From contig JALIRH010000013.1 in the NCBI GenBank assembly GCA_023055505.1, positions 5,022,001 to 5,086,000 of the forward strand: DNA of 64,000 nt, read 5' to 3'. The notes beneath the pieces were generated by a model that did no database searches, was not told the origin of the DNA, and saw nothing but the letters and a program-made list of their open reading frames with translations. The position numbers and the translations under genes were made by a program. Source of the DNA: Callipepla californica brunnescens. Taxonomy: Eukaryota; Chordata; Aves; Galliformes; Odontophoridae. Each line of letters opens with the position of its first letter. Position 1 is the first letter of the stretch. Positions 10,605 through 23,732 of this stretch are shown here, piece after piece.

Positions 10605-12015
10605 ATCTAGTAGCCAAGTTGGTTACAATACTTCAACCACATAAACCTACAGAGGAGGGATCAGGAGCAGCCGTGGCAGCAGAGCACCTTGAAGCAGCTT
10701 TCTGCCCTTGGAGCCCCACACATTGATCCAGAAGCCTCCTGGTGTTCAGAGACTGCATCAGAGAAGATGTTTGTAAAAGCTGGGTAACGCCTACTGTGCT
10801 GCTGCACTTCTCTCCTGTATACATGTATTTCTCTGCATTAGAAGGGAAACACGGCTGTTGTGCAGAGTGTTTGTTTTTCCACTATTTTATAGGGAGAACT
10901 GAGAACAGTCCTCCATCACCTCACACACCAACAGTTACAGCTGCCTCTTGCTGACCCTGCAGAGCACCAAGGTTAGATAATAATGACTTGGCTTGCTTTT
11001 CAGATGAGATTTCACGTTATGTTACATGCAACCTTTAACACATTACAGGGTCAAAGAAGAAGCTGCTCAGAGCAGGGAAGTAGGAAGCAGAGCTCCAAGC
11101 CCTTTAAAGAGGGGAGAGCTGTGGGCTAGGCAGCAGCATCAGGTCAGCCTGGCTCTGAGAGCAGCCTCTGGGAGTTCTGCTACTGAATTCAGTAAGAAGG
11201 GAAAGACAAAAGCATGAGGAATAGGAAACAGAGCACCGTAGAAGGGAAAGGAGCAGCAGAAGTGCAGGAGACAGAAATGAGTGGTAGAGAGCTGTGAAGG
11301 AGCAAAGTGCTTAGGAGGAAGGCTGGAAATGGACGTTTTCGGGGGACAGAAGTGCTGGGATGGAAGAACTGCATAGAGAAAACGAATGAACATCTTAGTG
11401 AATACTTTTCATCCTCAATGGGAAAAATAAAAGGAAAAAAAAAAACAAATGAAAGCCATCTATACAAAAAGAAAATAACAGTGAGGAGGGAGTTCTGCTT
11501 TAATAAAAATTTACTGGGTAATTCCTGGTTTTGAAAAAGGAAATTGGGACTGAATATACACAGCTCCTTTTTCCTTAGGATCTTTCATTTTAATGGTGAC
11601 CAAATAAAAGGTCATCTCTCTTACCAGCACCAACACTTAGCAGCAGGGCGGTTCTGTATTCCAGGCACCAGCACCAGCAATTACTCATGGTGGTATCCCT
11701 TGTTTTTAAAATAAAGGTTTTATTTAGTTTGTTTTTACAAGCAAGTTTCACAGGTCTCTTTGTGCTCTAGAGTAGCTGAAGCACACTAAGTACTAAGTAC
11801 TGCACACTAAACAGCTCTTTATACCTTTCTATTACAGATATTTAGTAGGTGGAGGCTTAAGAATACGCACCATTTAAAGACAGGGTAAAAATGCCTTAAC
11901 AGAGGCAGCACTACTAAAAAGAAAGAACCTGCTCTATTTGCCATATGTTAAGATCAGTAATACTTTAAAAGCCATCAAGAAGAAATTACAGGCGGCCCAC
12001 ATTGTTTTCAATGTG

Positions 12016-12028
12016 TTTTTTTTTTTTT
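12016..12028 (+). repeat. Poly-T run (13)
   Basis: Homopolymer; no associated retrocopy is visible. Confidence 0.8.
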
Positions 12029-12653
12029 ACTTTCTCTTTTTTAATGATGGACCAACTACAGAGCGCAAATGGTTTCTTGGGAGACATGGGTATAATGCCC
12101 ATTATTGCTGCTGATTCCCAGTGAGTAAGGGATGGTGTTACGCAGGAGATTGCTGCAATGTTAAATTTCACTGCAGTCCATTTGCTGGGAATTGATGCAG
12201 CCAAATAAAATGAAAAAGTTTATTACAAGCCCTTCCATAAGAAGAAATAATTGGAAACCACCAGCCACTGAAGTACACACACCAGAGCTATGTTTAGTCT
12301 TTAGACAGTCTCACCTGTATGAATTCAACAACTGGAGACAACTGTTGCTTTCCACCTCCCAAGTTAGGAGCTATTCTTATCCAATTATATCTATTAAAGA
12401 TAAATAAAAAACACCCCTCAAAAATATTAAATCTAGACTCCTCTAAAACTGCAGGGTATCTCTTCTCACACTGCAGCTCTTGCACTTAATGCAAACTGAA
12501 AAGGAAGAAACACCTTCTGATCAACCACATTTTCCAGATTTCAGAGTTTGTAGAGGGTTCAGTTAACGCTTCTGACAGGAAGAGCCTCAGCTGAGGAGGC
12601 ACCCAATATCAGCAGAAAGCCAAATACACATTCTAATTGTAAAGCATAAATTT

Positions 12654-12669
12654 AAAATAAATAAATAAA
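12654..12669 (+). repeat. (TAAA)n simple repeat
   Basis: About four TAAA-phase units. Confidence 0.75.
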
Positions 12670-13179
12670 CAATAAAGCATCGCAACTCACATTTCATTTG
12701 TGCCCAAGTATTTCAAGTCTGACCCAAATCTCACTGCAGCTAATGGTTGGGTTTTGACCAGATGCCCTCCTGGTTGCATTAGCAATGTTTCTTTCTCCTA
12801 CTGACAGCTAAGAATGTGCCCAAGAGACTTCCCAATTTGGTCTTTTATTCAAGTTGAAAAGGGCATTTAGTTTTCTGGTTACAGAAAACAACCAAAAAGG
12901 TTTGAAAATACCCACACACACAGAGCAAACATTTAACCAATTACTGCTCTTGAAAATTCAAGCAACAGAATTTGTTTCCCTCAGTGGTGGAGGAATATTA
13001 TTGAGAAGACTGCTGATGAAAACCATGTTAATGTGAGTACATATTATGTATTTTGTGCTTTAAAAATACATCTACTCATCAACTTAACAGGCTGGACCCA
13101 ATTCTTAACTCACTGTTTGCAGGTTTCTTCCTTTTAAACACCACCAAAAACCGTCGTACAGTCAGGCCACTTAGCTACA

Positions 13180-13560
13180 ACATGGCCATTTGTTTGCATG
13201 GCATGTTTTAATGAATCATTAATATATTTTGTGGTACTTTAAGTAATCAGTCCTTTACTTCGGTACTTCAGAACACACCCCAGGACTAATGGTCCATTAA
13301 AATATGCCCAGTTGTATCTTGTGGCTTAATTGATGCACTTTTGTTGATTTGATATTATTTTCAGGAAATCTGTTTTTGTTTTCAGCAAGGAAGGACAGCA
13401 CTAAATTGCAAATGAGCTCAAAAGGCCATCTATTAAATGTAAATGCACACGTTCTCCTTATGAATTTTTCTAATCCTCCTGGTGTTCAAGATTATGGCAC
13501 ATTTAGATTTAAATTACCAGATTGGTTGATCACAGCAGGAAACAGAGTAAGCACATTATT
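13180..13560. promoter_or_regulatory. Candidate conserved enhancer-like element
   Basis: Complex AT-rich sequence with an odd palindrome TTAATGAATCATTAA at 13208-13222, which places two ATTA homeodomain half-sites facing each other, plus further TTAATTGATGC and AATTACCAG words downstream. Suggested only by motif content; conservation is untested. Confidence 0.22.
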
Positions 13561-13629
13561 CCTACTCTGACAGAACAATAGAAGACTTTTTATACATTTC
13601 ATTAAGCAGGTCTACTAAAAGTTAAAGAC

Positions 13630-13652
13630 AAAAAAACAAAAACAAAAAAAAA
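13630..13652 (+). repeat. A-rich / (CAAAAA)n low complexity
   Basis: A runs interrupted by single C bases. Confidence 0.75.
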
Positions 13653-16600
13653 CCTGCCTCACTGTTTAGCACCATCCTTGTCTCATGAACATCCTATTGA
13701 AAATCCAATTAGCCTCCCGTTTCTCATCAATATGCTGAAAACCAAAGGAAGGCTCAGATTTCCCAGCCTACGACAGAAATTAAAATTATGGATACAAAGC
13801 CCAAGAAGAAATAACATATGTATTGGGCTCAGCAATTATATTCAACAGGCAGATGAAAAATTGATACGGTGAGAAAAATACACTGCTATAGTATATTTTT
13901 TTTCCATTCCTCTTCCTGAGGATAAAACAGCACTTTGAATTGCTTCTGCAGGCAGCATCTATATTCACTAAGAGAGCAACAGCACAGCCACACTGTGTGA
14001 CTGCAGAAGTGTGGGTGTAAGCACCACCACCTCCCCCTGTATTACAGGAGCCCCACCAAACCACCCCACGGGTGGGTCACAAGTGATGTGGACCGTGCCA
14101 AGTTCTCCACAGGTGCTTTCTGTTTCCCAGATGCTTTCTCCTCCTGTGAGAGAGGAACAGACAACTTAAGCTGTCCAGAGCTGATTTGCAAATATACATT
14201 CAATTTACCTTTTTGTCCTAGCACGTCTCTGCTCCAACCTGCCTCCTCTGAATTAAGCTCCCTTCAGAAATACCGAGTCATTATTTTAAGCTTAGCTTTC
14301 CCCTCCTTTCCTTGGTGGATGTTCAGTGCTGTGCCACTTGCTGCAGTCCATTCCCTGGAGTAGCCTTTGGATCTCACCTTTCTCAGTCACTAAATGCAGT
14401 GTATGTGCCAATCCTGCAGATGTTCTTCCTCTAAATAACGAATTCATTTCTGGCTTTTTGTATCGGATCACCCTGGAAAAGCTCTCCTCAGACTCACAAC
14501 ACTTTTTTGCCTCTATTAATAAACATCCTTTTTCCCAAGCTTGACAAATGCAGTTCTTGCCCCGCTCACATCCATTGCAATGGATCTGAAAAGCAGACTT
14601 CCCTAGCTCATCACTTACACCACATAACCCTCCCTGTCTGCTCTCTTTTGACTCCTTCTATGTTGTATCAAAGACACCTTCACTTCCTGAGCCCTTCCCT
14701 GCCCTGCCGTCTCTCATTCCACACTGTGAAACAGGCTGTCACATTACTTCAGCTGCTGACTTCAGCCTTCAGCATCCACTCGCTACAAAAACACAAGCTT
14801 CATCTTTCTGCCAGGAGCAACACACTTCAAGCACCTCCAAACTCAGCTCTTACCCTCCGCTCAGCCATCCCCATGAGGATTTCCTTCTTGCTGCAGGTAG
14901 GGAACAACCAACCTTGGGCAGCTCTGTGATAAGACTTAGCACGTCACTTACTGCCTTCATGCTTCTTTGTGTTCTCCAGTCTTTTGTAACCACTTCTGTC
15001 TCATCCCATGAAAACTATTCACTGTCAGTGCAGTGCACAGGACATCTCAATCCCTTCTCACTCATGGCTCCTTCTAACCCATGGCTTTCCTTCTAACCAA
15101 GTGCTTCTGGGCACTGTGATAATGGAAATAAAACCAAACAAGACCACTGCCTTTTCCTCTGCGCTTGGCTGTGCTGCTGCACGCTGAAGGCATCACACGG
15201 AGCTGGGCTCCAGCTCTGGTTGCACAGATCACACACATACATCTGGGAGTACCATGTATTTACCAGTCCGGGTTCTTGTCATTCCGTTAGTGAGTGCTAC
15301 GGGCTCAAAGGATTTTCAGAGTATCAGATATTGACAAGTAAAAGCTTTCGCACTGAAGAAATATGAAATGGCAGAGGTCTTGGGCATTCTTTAAGAAACA
15401 CATAAGCCACAAGATTTCACTTCATATCATCAGAGTTTTGCTTTTAAAGATCAGAAATCTGTTCCAAAAGCCACTTCTTTGCCCTAGCAACCATTTCCAG
15501 GGCAACAGACTTTCCTCTAGAGTTGAAGATCTTTATGCCTCATAAAAATCAGTTCTCCAGTAGTCTCTTATTTCCTATCCCTTGCAAGTGCTAATTGCCC
15601 AGGGAGATTATTATATGCATACCATACCATAAAATGAGGATTTATCATTAGAAATATTACATCAGTGGTTGTCGTGGTTATTAGTAAGGGCTGAACACCC
15701 AGAACCAAAAAGCAGGCTTGGCATCTTGACATACAGACTACACTACCTGCAGACTGGTGAAGACACTTCAGATATATTGCTTGCAGCACACCAGCACTCC
15801 AAGAGCAGGTGCAAAAATAAAGGAAGAGGTCAGACCAGCAAAAGCAGAGAAAAAAAGGGAAATCCCATTAGAAAAGAGCTAGAAAGTTCCAGATATTTAA
15901 ACAGAAAAATCCTTGGAGTGCTTCAATTTTTCTTTCCCAAGAGTACACAAAATGAACTCGAATGGTTCATAAATCTGTGTTTAAAAAGCTTAACCTAATA
16001 TACTGAGCTTTGATCCACTCGCATCAGCTTTCATCTGCAACTAATCATTGTGCTCTGGGCTGGGTGGCAACAGGACAGGTATATCCTTCCAAAAGCTATT
16101 GGACAGTAACTAATTTTCAAGATTGGTTTGCAGTTTGTAATGACACAGCTCTTGTATATGCTCCATATAAATCAGTACAGTCTCGCATGCTACACTGAAC
16201 AGATCAATAAATCACTTACAAGTAACACTTGCAGACCCTTTATTATCAACTGCCCTTTGAAACACTTCCTGCCCCTTTCACATAATATTTCCCATCTTGA
16301 GTAGCTACTAGAAAGGCATTTTATCATTTAACTGTCTGTCACGTTGGAGCCATTCTGTGCTTTACTGCCAAGTTGCTAAAAGATTCAGAAGACATAGTGA
16401 ACTTTTCTTCCTCGGTCTCAATATGCTTGAAAGTTCAAACAGGTGCCTGGAAATGCCAGGAAAAATACTGGCAAAAGGAAACAAGCCCCCAGAACCAAAC
16501 CGAGTCCAGGAATAGCAACAAAATACGGCAGGATCTGTGCATTCACTCAAAACAAACTTCTCGTTTTCAGTGGAATTGGTTTATGAAAAACTGCTCACAA

Positions 16601-16883
16601 TCAAAGAACACATGGAGCATTCTTCACCCAATTCATCTGATGGATTAATTTGGAAGGCAAATCATTTGTTAATGGTGAACTGGTTAATGACATAGTGGAT
16701 TTGATCAACTAAGCTATCAATTACAAACTCTGTTTTAATTACAAAATTGCTCCCAGAAGAGAGTTATATGTGTTAGAATTATTTCTAAATGGGAAAGGGC
16801 TCTCAGATATTCATTCCAATTACTCTTTTTCATAAACACAGACACAGTCCCCTCCCCTCTCTGTAGAAATTAAATTCTTTCAC

Positions 16884-16920
16884 TTTTTGTTTGTTTTTTG
16901 TTTGTTTTGTTTTCTTTTTA
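16884..16920 (+). repeat. (TTTG)n / T-rich low complexity
   Basis: Imperfect TTTG units within a T-rich tract. Confidence 0.8.
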
Positions 16921-17513
16921 ACTTCCTTCCAACAGTGCCAATGGAACCAATGGGTACTAACCCAAAAATAAGTTATTTGTAATACAAAGGAAATGTCGTC
17001 CTCTTTTAAAAAGGTTTTAGCCTTTTAATTTTCTTCAGTGCTATCGGTATGTCAATCATCGTTCTTTTCAAAAAGATCAACAGATGCAAATCTGGGATAG
17101 ATGTACACAAAAAATGTCATATCTTTTTGCTAAGACCACACCAAGAGGACATTTTCTTAAGTGCCTATGTGAATCCTATGCATCTAAACCTCACTGAAAA
17201 ATCAGTCCAGCACAGCTGCTACTTCACTCAGATGTTTCAGAAAAAAATCTCCTAATCTTTCACATAAGCAGAAAGTTTTTGTTTCCAGCACTCAAGAACT
17301 CACATCCCAGTTTGGGCTTAGTCAGCATAGCTCTGCTCCTCCCACTGTAGACCTCTGCTGAGGAAAGCAAGCACATTTAGACTCTTTCATAAGACAGAAG
17401 TGAGTGGCTTTGTTTAAGCACTTCAGTTGTACTTGAAGAAGTAAAGATTCTACGAATCTCTTTACAGTCCAGCAACTGACTGCTGCTGACATCGACTGGG
17501 GAACGAGCTGAGA

Positions 17514-17539
17514 AAAATCTGGGGAAAATCTGGGGAAAA
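17514..17539 (+). repeat. 11-bp tandem duplication
   Basis: AAAATCTGGGG occurs twice head to tail, followed by a partial third unit of A bases. Confidence 0.75.
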
Positions 17540-20500
17540 AAGATTTCGCAAAAATATCCGCTTTGAGCAACCCACCACTATCAGTTTTTCTACACTCTAA
17601 TTTTCATATCCTGCCCCTGTTCATTCCAGACCAGGGCTCGCGCAGGTGATGCACTCCTGGGACACATGGCTGAAGCTGCTCATGTCGGTCTCCAGGGCCT
17701 GCCTGGCATGTGTAACAGGATGTATTTCGTATGAAGATAAAAAACCAACGTATCACAACAGAATAAACAGAACATTAAATCCATATTCAACAGATTTGTA
17801 CATAATTCCAGTCACAGACTTATATTTCCAGCCTCCTATGGGACAACACATTTGAATAGCAACGTTAGTGGATCTTTCCTGTCTGTTCTTTCTGTGAAGC
17901 CAATAAAGAGCATCACATGCACTTGTGCACTTGAAATTACACAGATCATTACAGAAGGGAAGGGATTTCCATCACACCCAGCAGCAAGAAGTAGATGATA
18001 GATTTCATAACAAACTTTATACTTTTAGAAGAACCTAGAGCAACAAATCTCATCCAAGCCTTCCTGTCAGAAGATAGAGTGCTCTGTTCCCTGTTGAAGA
18101 CGTGACAGACTGGATTCCCACTGCCTATTCCCAAGACCTATCCCAGTCCTTACAATAGTTAGTAATTCGGTACCAAGCTATATGAAACAGAGGATTTGTA
18201 TGTTTGACCTAATGTTTTAGGATAAGAAATAGCTGTAAATTAAAAAACAAAACAGATTCAACCTTAAAATCTAGACCACTTTTATTATTTTTTCTTTTAT
18301 ATATACATATTATTTTATAAATCAAGTTAGAGACACCATTCTTTTTGGACTGCACAAATTTAGAAATTTGGCTAAATTCTGAAGGCTTTGCTAGAGATCA
18401 TCTCTTCCTCAGCATTTTTGGAAGCCTTTCTGCAAGGCAGTCAGTAACCTTCAGAAATAATAAAGCTTTACAGAACCTAAGGTTGTCTCCTTAAGTTATG
18501 TAGAACTGTATGTATTTCTGACATGATAGCTGACAAACCAGTGTGTGCAGGGAGGTGGAAAATACCATTAATGAGAATGAAGTTATCAGGAAATAATGTT
18601 AACTAGGCCTTTTCATTACAAAGGAAGAGAGCTTGCATGTGTAAAATGGGTACATAAAGTTTTGTAACATATTGCCTACTCAAAACCTCTAACATTTATA
18701 ATACATTTCCATTACTATTTGCTGTAAATTGCCTATGTCTTTTACATTAAAAATAAATGGTTCCAGCTAGACAGCTAAAAGGTTTGATTGCAAGCAATTT
18801 TAGTTGATAGTATCAAACAGAAAAAAAATCTATAACTTTGAACTTAAAGGAGAAAAGAAGATGCAACTTCGCAGAGTTGATCGCTAAAGAATGAACCTTG
18901 AGCTGTTTTCCATTTCATTAATGCTCTGTCCCAGTTCACTGGGGCTACTCCTCCACATTACTTTTGGAAAGCAAGAGACGCACTAGTCCCTGTCCCCTTC
19001 GTTTACCAAAGAGCTAGAACAGTCACTAGCAGCTTTTAAATTTGATTCGGTTTGTCAATAGCTACAACTGTAATCCTCCCTAATCAATGCTCACACAGTG
19101 CACAAGAGGCCATTAAGAGTTTTAGTGGCTTTTATTTTATTAGTAGTCAGGGAGCAGGGACCTGTCAATACTTCCTGGAGCTCTTGTTAGTGTGTGAGCA
19201 AGCGGCTTGGATGGCTTTGCCAAGGAACACCTTTAAGGATCAAAGAGAAAAAAGGAACCATTGGAGACACCAGTCCTTGCTCTGTTAAACTTCTCTGTGT
19301 CACATGTACACGTGCAGGGGAGGCAACAACTGGACTGAACAGAGCTGTGGGCTTCTCTGTGAGAAAGAGAAGATGTTCACATTGTAAGTGGTCCTCTCTA
19401 TGTTGCTGAAAAAAACATACGTGCAGAAGTTTGAGCATCCATCAGGAGCTCACGCTCCCCTAGTCAAGATGCCACCTCTCATTACTTCCCAACATCAGTC
19501 ACTTGAAAGCAGATGGAAGAGTGGCATGCTGCCAAAGGAAGATAAATAATTGATGCTAACATAAAGAACAATCTAGCAGCACTCATGGTGACAGGGAACA
19601 ATTAAACCAAAAGTTCAACATCTAACATGCTCTTATTAGCTCCCTTTATCTTTTGTTCTTCCGTGTAGGTGTGACCCATTTTATCAGGCTGCATGGACTG
19701 ACAGAATGTGAGCAGCAACAAAGCTGCTTCAGAAGACATCACCCAAGATTTCATCAGATCTGTGATTTTAAATATTTTGAAGCAAGATGTAGTCTTTCAA
19801 GCAAGGACATTCACTAAATCTTGACAAAATGCACCAAGGCCTGGACTATGGGACAGCTGTACACAGCAAACTTGCTCAGAGCTGTACCTTCAGACTCCCA
19901 CTGCCATGACCTGCCATTGCTGACCTCAATTCAGAGAGGAATTGAAGGTCTCATGAGCAGTAGATACAGATAATAACCACAGAGACGTGCAAGGAAACTT
20001 ACACTCCTTTAGCAGTTTCATAATGTCTACAGACCAATGAGAACACCCAACTGCTAGAGACTGGCAGATAAAAAGCATCTTCTCTTTGTAAACTGATATT
20101 TCAGCACCACCACAGAAAGGAAAAAGAACTTGATTCTCCCAAATGATCTATCCATCTCTTCTTAAAACAGTAGTCCTTTTATGAGGTACAATTAAGTGAC
20201 GTTTCCAGACCTTTTTTTCTCCCCAGTACCTATAGGCTCAAAATCAGTTCAATAGTTTATTCAAACAGCTGAATGAGCCAAGAACACAGGCCTAAACCCA
20301 TCTTCATCTCACAGCATTCCCACCACTCAGCAATGAGTTACTGCGTGAAATACATGAAGGAAAAAGAGTCATCTTCCTGATGAAATCACGTGGAGGTTTT
20401 TGGGAATTATCTTCCTAAGTTATTTGCTGTTATCTGTTTAAATGGCTATTTATGTGACCCCAGTTCTGTCAGCATCACCCTGGAGAAGTGTCTGTGGAAA

Positions 20501-23160
20501 TCAAAGTCATCTCATGTCGCATCATGACTTTTAGCTTGGTACCAACACACTTCCCTGTTGAATAAAGGTAAGAATTTCACAACTAATACCATCTTCATCA
20601 TTACCGTCTGAATGACAATTAGAAGGGGGATCTGTAATTGACTTGTATTCTATTGTGCTCTGCTGTGCAAAGACAAACAAAGCCTCAACAACTAATGGGT
20701 GAAAGAAGTCAGTTTATCCAGCTGCCTACAGAGTACAAGAATAAAAGTCCTTCACACTTCATTCAGGAGCACGGTGAAACAAGGTTATGCGTCTGCAGCA
20801 CTTCAGTGCTCAGAGTCTGGAAAATTTCTAAGATGTAGAGAAGAGATAAAGGAGGAATTACATAAATTCAGAGCTTACGAGATGAGAGCAATTTACTGCC
20901 AAATAGTCTGCTCTTGCTCAGAGGAAGTGTATGGTGGAACAGCGAGTGGAACCTTTGACTCAAATATCCTACAGCAGCTCAGCCTGATGTGGGCACTAGC
21001 CAAATAGCACGACCAGGAGCATCCCGTGGACTCTGCTAACTGCAAGGACAGGCTTCTCCACTTCTTCCCTTCCAGCTCCCATAGTGCTTGTTCCCAGCCT
21101 CAGTGACCCAAGTCATCAGAGAGCCGAGTGCTGACCCCTACAGCGTGGCACTGAGCAGTACCAGTGTCACTAATCCAGCCAAGGGGCAGTCCCGCATACC
21201 CACCTGCTTAGGAGTAAACACATACTTTCTGCTTAGTGAGCAACAGGTACCTTCACCTGCTATAGTGAGTGCTGAACTCTGGCAGGTGCCCTCTCATGAA
21301 TACATACAAATCTGGTGGCAGCAACTCCATTTTTAATGACGACTGCATTATTCTCCTTGTAACTTTCAAACAGGAAGCACCGAGTCTTGGTAAGGGAATA
21401 CTGTACTACAACCATGGCAGAATCTGTTTGCCCATCAGCTGCATGTGCACATGCTCTTTGCCACCAGATCTGAATGCTAGCTGTGCTGTGACCTAACACT
21501 TAATGACATCAGATACATTCACAGCCCTGGAATAGTGTTCAAGATACATGAGTTCCTGAAAAGAGGCAGAAAGATCATGTGCACCCATGTACCACTGCCA
21601 CCTCCGTGAATTTTATTCCTAGATGAGTAATGCAAACAATGCAATCATAAAATATTCTTTTGGTACCTCTTTTAGTATTCATAGCGTGTTCGTGTGGTCT
21701 AAAAACAATTTAGACTGAACAAAAAACTAGCGCTGCTTTTACTGATTCTGATATTGAATTCTTTTTTTCTCTGCTATCCCCTCCATGAATACACAGTGAG
21801 TCAATCTGGTATGTCTTGATGGTTGAATAAGCTCTTTGATTTTTGAATTATTTTGAGATTAACTGAATTTGAAATGTGTGCTGCATGCAATGTCTTGCTG
21901 GCACAAAAAGATGAGCTTTGTTATTGACAGAGAAAAGTTGCAGAGCTACATTTTTCATTATTACTCTGTACTGCTGAACTTGTGTTCCCATCAGACCGCT
22001 GCCTGCCATGCCAGCAGGGGCCACCAGGTTGAAAAGTTCAGTTTCCAATATTCTCTCCTGACCTGCCTGAACTTCAGAGTAACAGAATGGTCTTTTCCAG
22101 CACGGTAAAAACACAAATCTCTTGTGTAAATAATAAAAGATAGGGGGCATTACATTAAGCTGCTTGAAAGCCGTATAATGCCACAAGTGCATCATACTCC
22201 ACCCGAGAAACACGCTTTTTATCAGTATAATCCGTTACAGCTTCATAAAAAAGTTTCTGGAGTTTCTGCAGGTTCTGCCCTGTTCACATTCAGAGGAGCT
22301 CTGAAAAGTCAGCTGGTCCTCTGCAGATTTCCAAGATGGTAAAATAAATGACTTTAAAGCATGGACAGAAACAACTTTAAACGTGTATCTGAAATTACTG
22401 ACCATGCAAATAACTATTACTGCTCTGATTTCCCACTGAAAAACTACATGCTGGGAAAAGGAGATTTACTGAGCTAAATGGGCTTAAAAATGGAAGGAGA
22501 CTCATCAGATTTGTCACTAAAATCCAGAGTCTGAGAGGCTTTGCCCTTAGGTCAAAGAGAGGGAGGAGAGGGCAGTGCTGCAAGGCTGGTTCTCTGCAGC
22601 ATCTCCTGAGCACCTGTTAGAAATGTCACTTCCAACAAAATCTCTCTCTTCTGCCTGATTTCCTTCCACTTCTCATTCAGGAGCAGCCCCTAAAGAGGTC
22701 TCCAGTGAGCTCTGGGTGCTCCACAGCTGACCTCTTGCCACCAGCAGCGGATGCCCAGCTGCCACTTAGACTCTGCCGCAAGCCCTTTCGGGCTGAACCT
22801 GTGTCTCAGAAATAGTACAGAAACCCAAGGAACCCAAAATAGAACCTGAAAGGCACGAGCACGTTCATTACTAATCAGCTCGAGCTTCACCAGCTCTGAG
22901 GTATGATGAGAGGGAGGGCATGACTCAGAGACGATGGGCTGCGATACGAAGGTGTGAAGTACAGCTGCACAAAGCTGGGGAGTGCTGCATTTCTTAAGGA
23001 GGGAAAATCACGGGAAATTTTCAGTGAGCCCACAAATGTAGGACTTGGAAGAAAGGAGCTTTTTCTCCTCATCCTTTCATTACTGCCTACCAGCCCTTTT
23101 GTCTAGCTTTGGTTTTTGTGCATACAGTAATGCTTTTGCAGCACTTCACACTCTCACCCT

Positions 23161-23289
23161 TGCTAAGCTTGTCTTCAACTCTGACTTGTCTTCACTTTTC
23201 TTGCCCCTTCTCTCCTGCCCACTCTTTCAGTTCTCCATTTTCTCTTCTTCTTCTATTCCTCTCATCTTCCTTTTATCTCACATTCCCAG
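23161..23289 (+). other. Polypyrimidine tract ending in CAG
   Basis: About 82 percent of bases 23161-23280 are C or T, and 52 of 60 are pyrimidine in 23221-23280. The tract ends with CATTCCCAG at 23281-23289, a good splice-acceptor configuration. It lies directly upstream of the candidate exon at 23290-23724. It could equally be a plain pyrimidine-rich low-complexity block. Confidence 0.35.
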
Positions 23290-23732
23290 TAAGTGCCCTA
23301 AGTGAGAGGGATTAATTTTCCTTTACTATTTAGACCTGAGCAGCACACGTACCTGGAGCATTTAAAGGAAGGGGGAAGAGAGCTCTTGTCCTGAAGAGCA
23401 TGAGTCGCTGTCCATTTCCAGAAAATCTATGCTGGTACAGTAAAAGCAGCACAGCAAATATCACATTTCACTAGCTTCTCTGATGACTGGTGTAATTGAA
23501 ATAAATTATGAATCCCACATGTGCCACACTAACAGAAAGCAATAAAACAATACTTATGAATAAAGATAGCAATTATCTTATTAAATCAGACGGTAATGTT
23601 ATTCTACCAGAGGACTCTTCATCTCACGTTGTAATCAATACTGATTATGAGCGTAAAGGAAAGGTTCCTGCCAGTACTATAACAATGTCCCATAGATTTT
23701 CAAAGGTAGTGAAAGATTTATCTGGTAAGTAG
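23290..23732 (+). other. Candidate coding exon with GTAAGT donor, unrecognised protein
   Basis: A 74-codon frame starts at ATG 23508, with A at -3 and an in-frame stop immediately upstream at 23502, and runs to TAG 23730-23732. The stop overlaps a perfect donor, GTAAGT at 23725-23730, so splicing would end the coding block at 23724 after 72 codons. Upstream, a polypyrimidine tract and CAG at 23289 could act as the acceptor, giving an exon of about 435 nt. The translation looks protein-like: hydrophilic, rich in K, D, S and N, with stretches such as NKDSNYLIKSDGNVILPEDS and VINTDYERKGKVPAS, and CpG-containing codons in an AT-rich context. It has no signal peptide or membrane segment. I do not recognise the family. 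Short upstream ATGs (for example at 23400) weaken the start. It may be the 5' exon of a larger gene, an alternative exon, or chance. Confidence 0.22.

Larger units (their letters stand above)
10605..13179. other. Unique stretch with a purine-rich block
   Basis: No gene is supported. From about 11,160 to 11,510 the plus strand is strongly A/G-biased, which produces several short open frames on both strands. Other content is a 13-base T run at 12016-12028 and a TAAA tract at 12654-12669. Near 11781-11810 GCACACTAA is repeated around a CTAAGTA duplication. Confidence 0.4.
13653..23160. other. Long unique stretch with no supported gene
   Basis: No transposon or RNA gene recognised over about 9.5 kb. 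The plus strand is pyrimidine-biased from about 14,110 to 15,110, giving open frames of up to 140 codons (14507-14929) that look compositional. Minor items are a 16-bp palindrome at 14570-14585, a TTTG tract at 16884-16920 and an 11-bp tandem at 17514-17539. Confidence 0.4.

Noticed and set aside
14570..14585. 16-bp perfect palindrome ATCCATTGCAATGGAT
   Set aside because: About one perfect 16-bp palindrome is expected by chance in a window this size; no supporting context.
14507..14929. 140-codon open frame
   Set aside because: It lies in a pyrimidine-rich block that depletes stop codons; the translation is S/L/H-rich with no domain.
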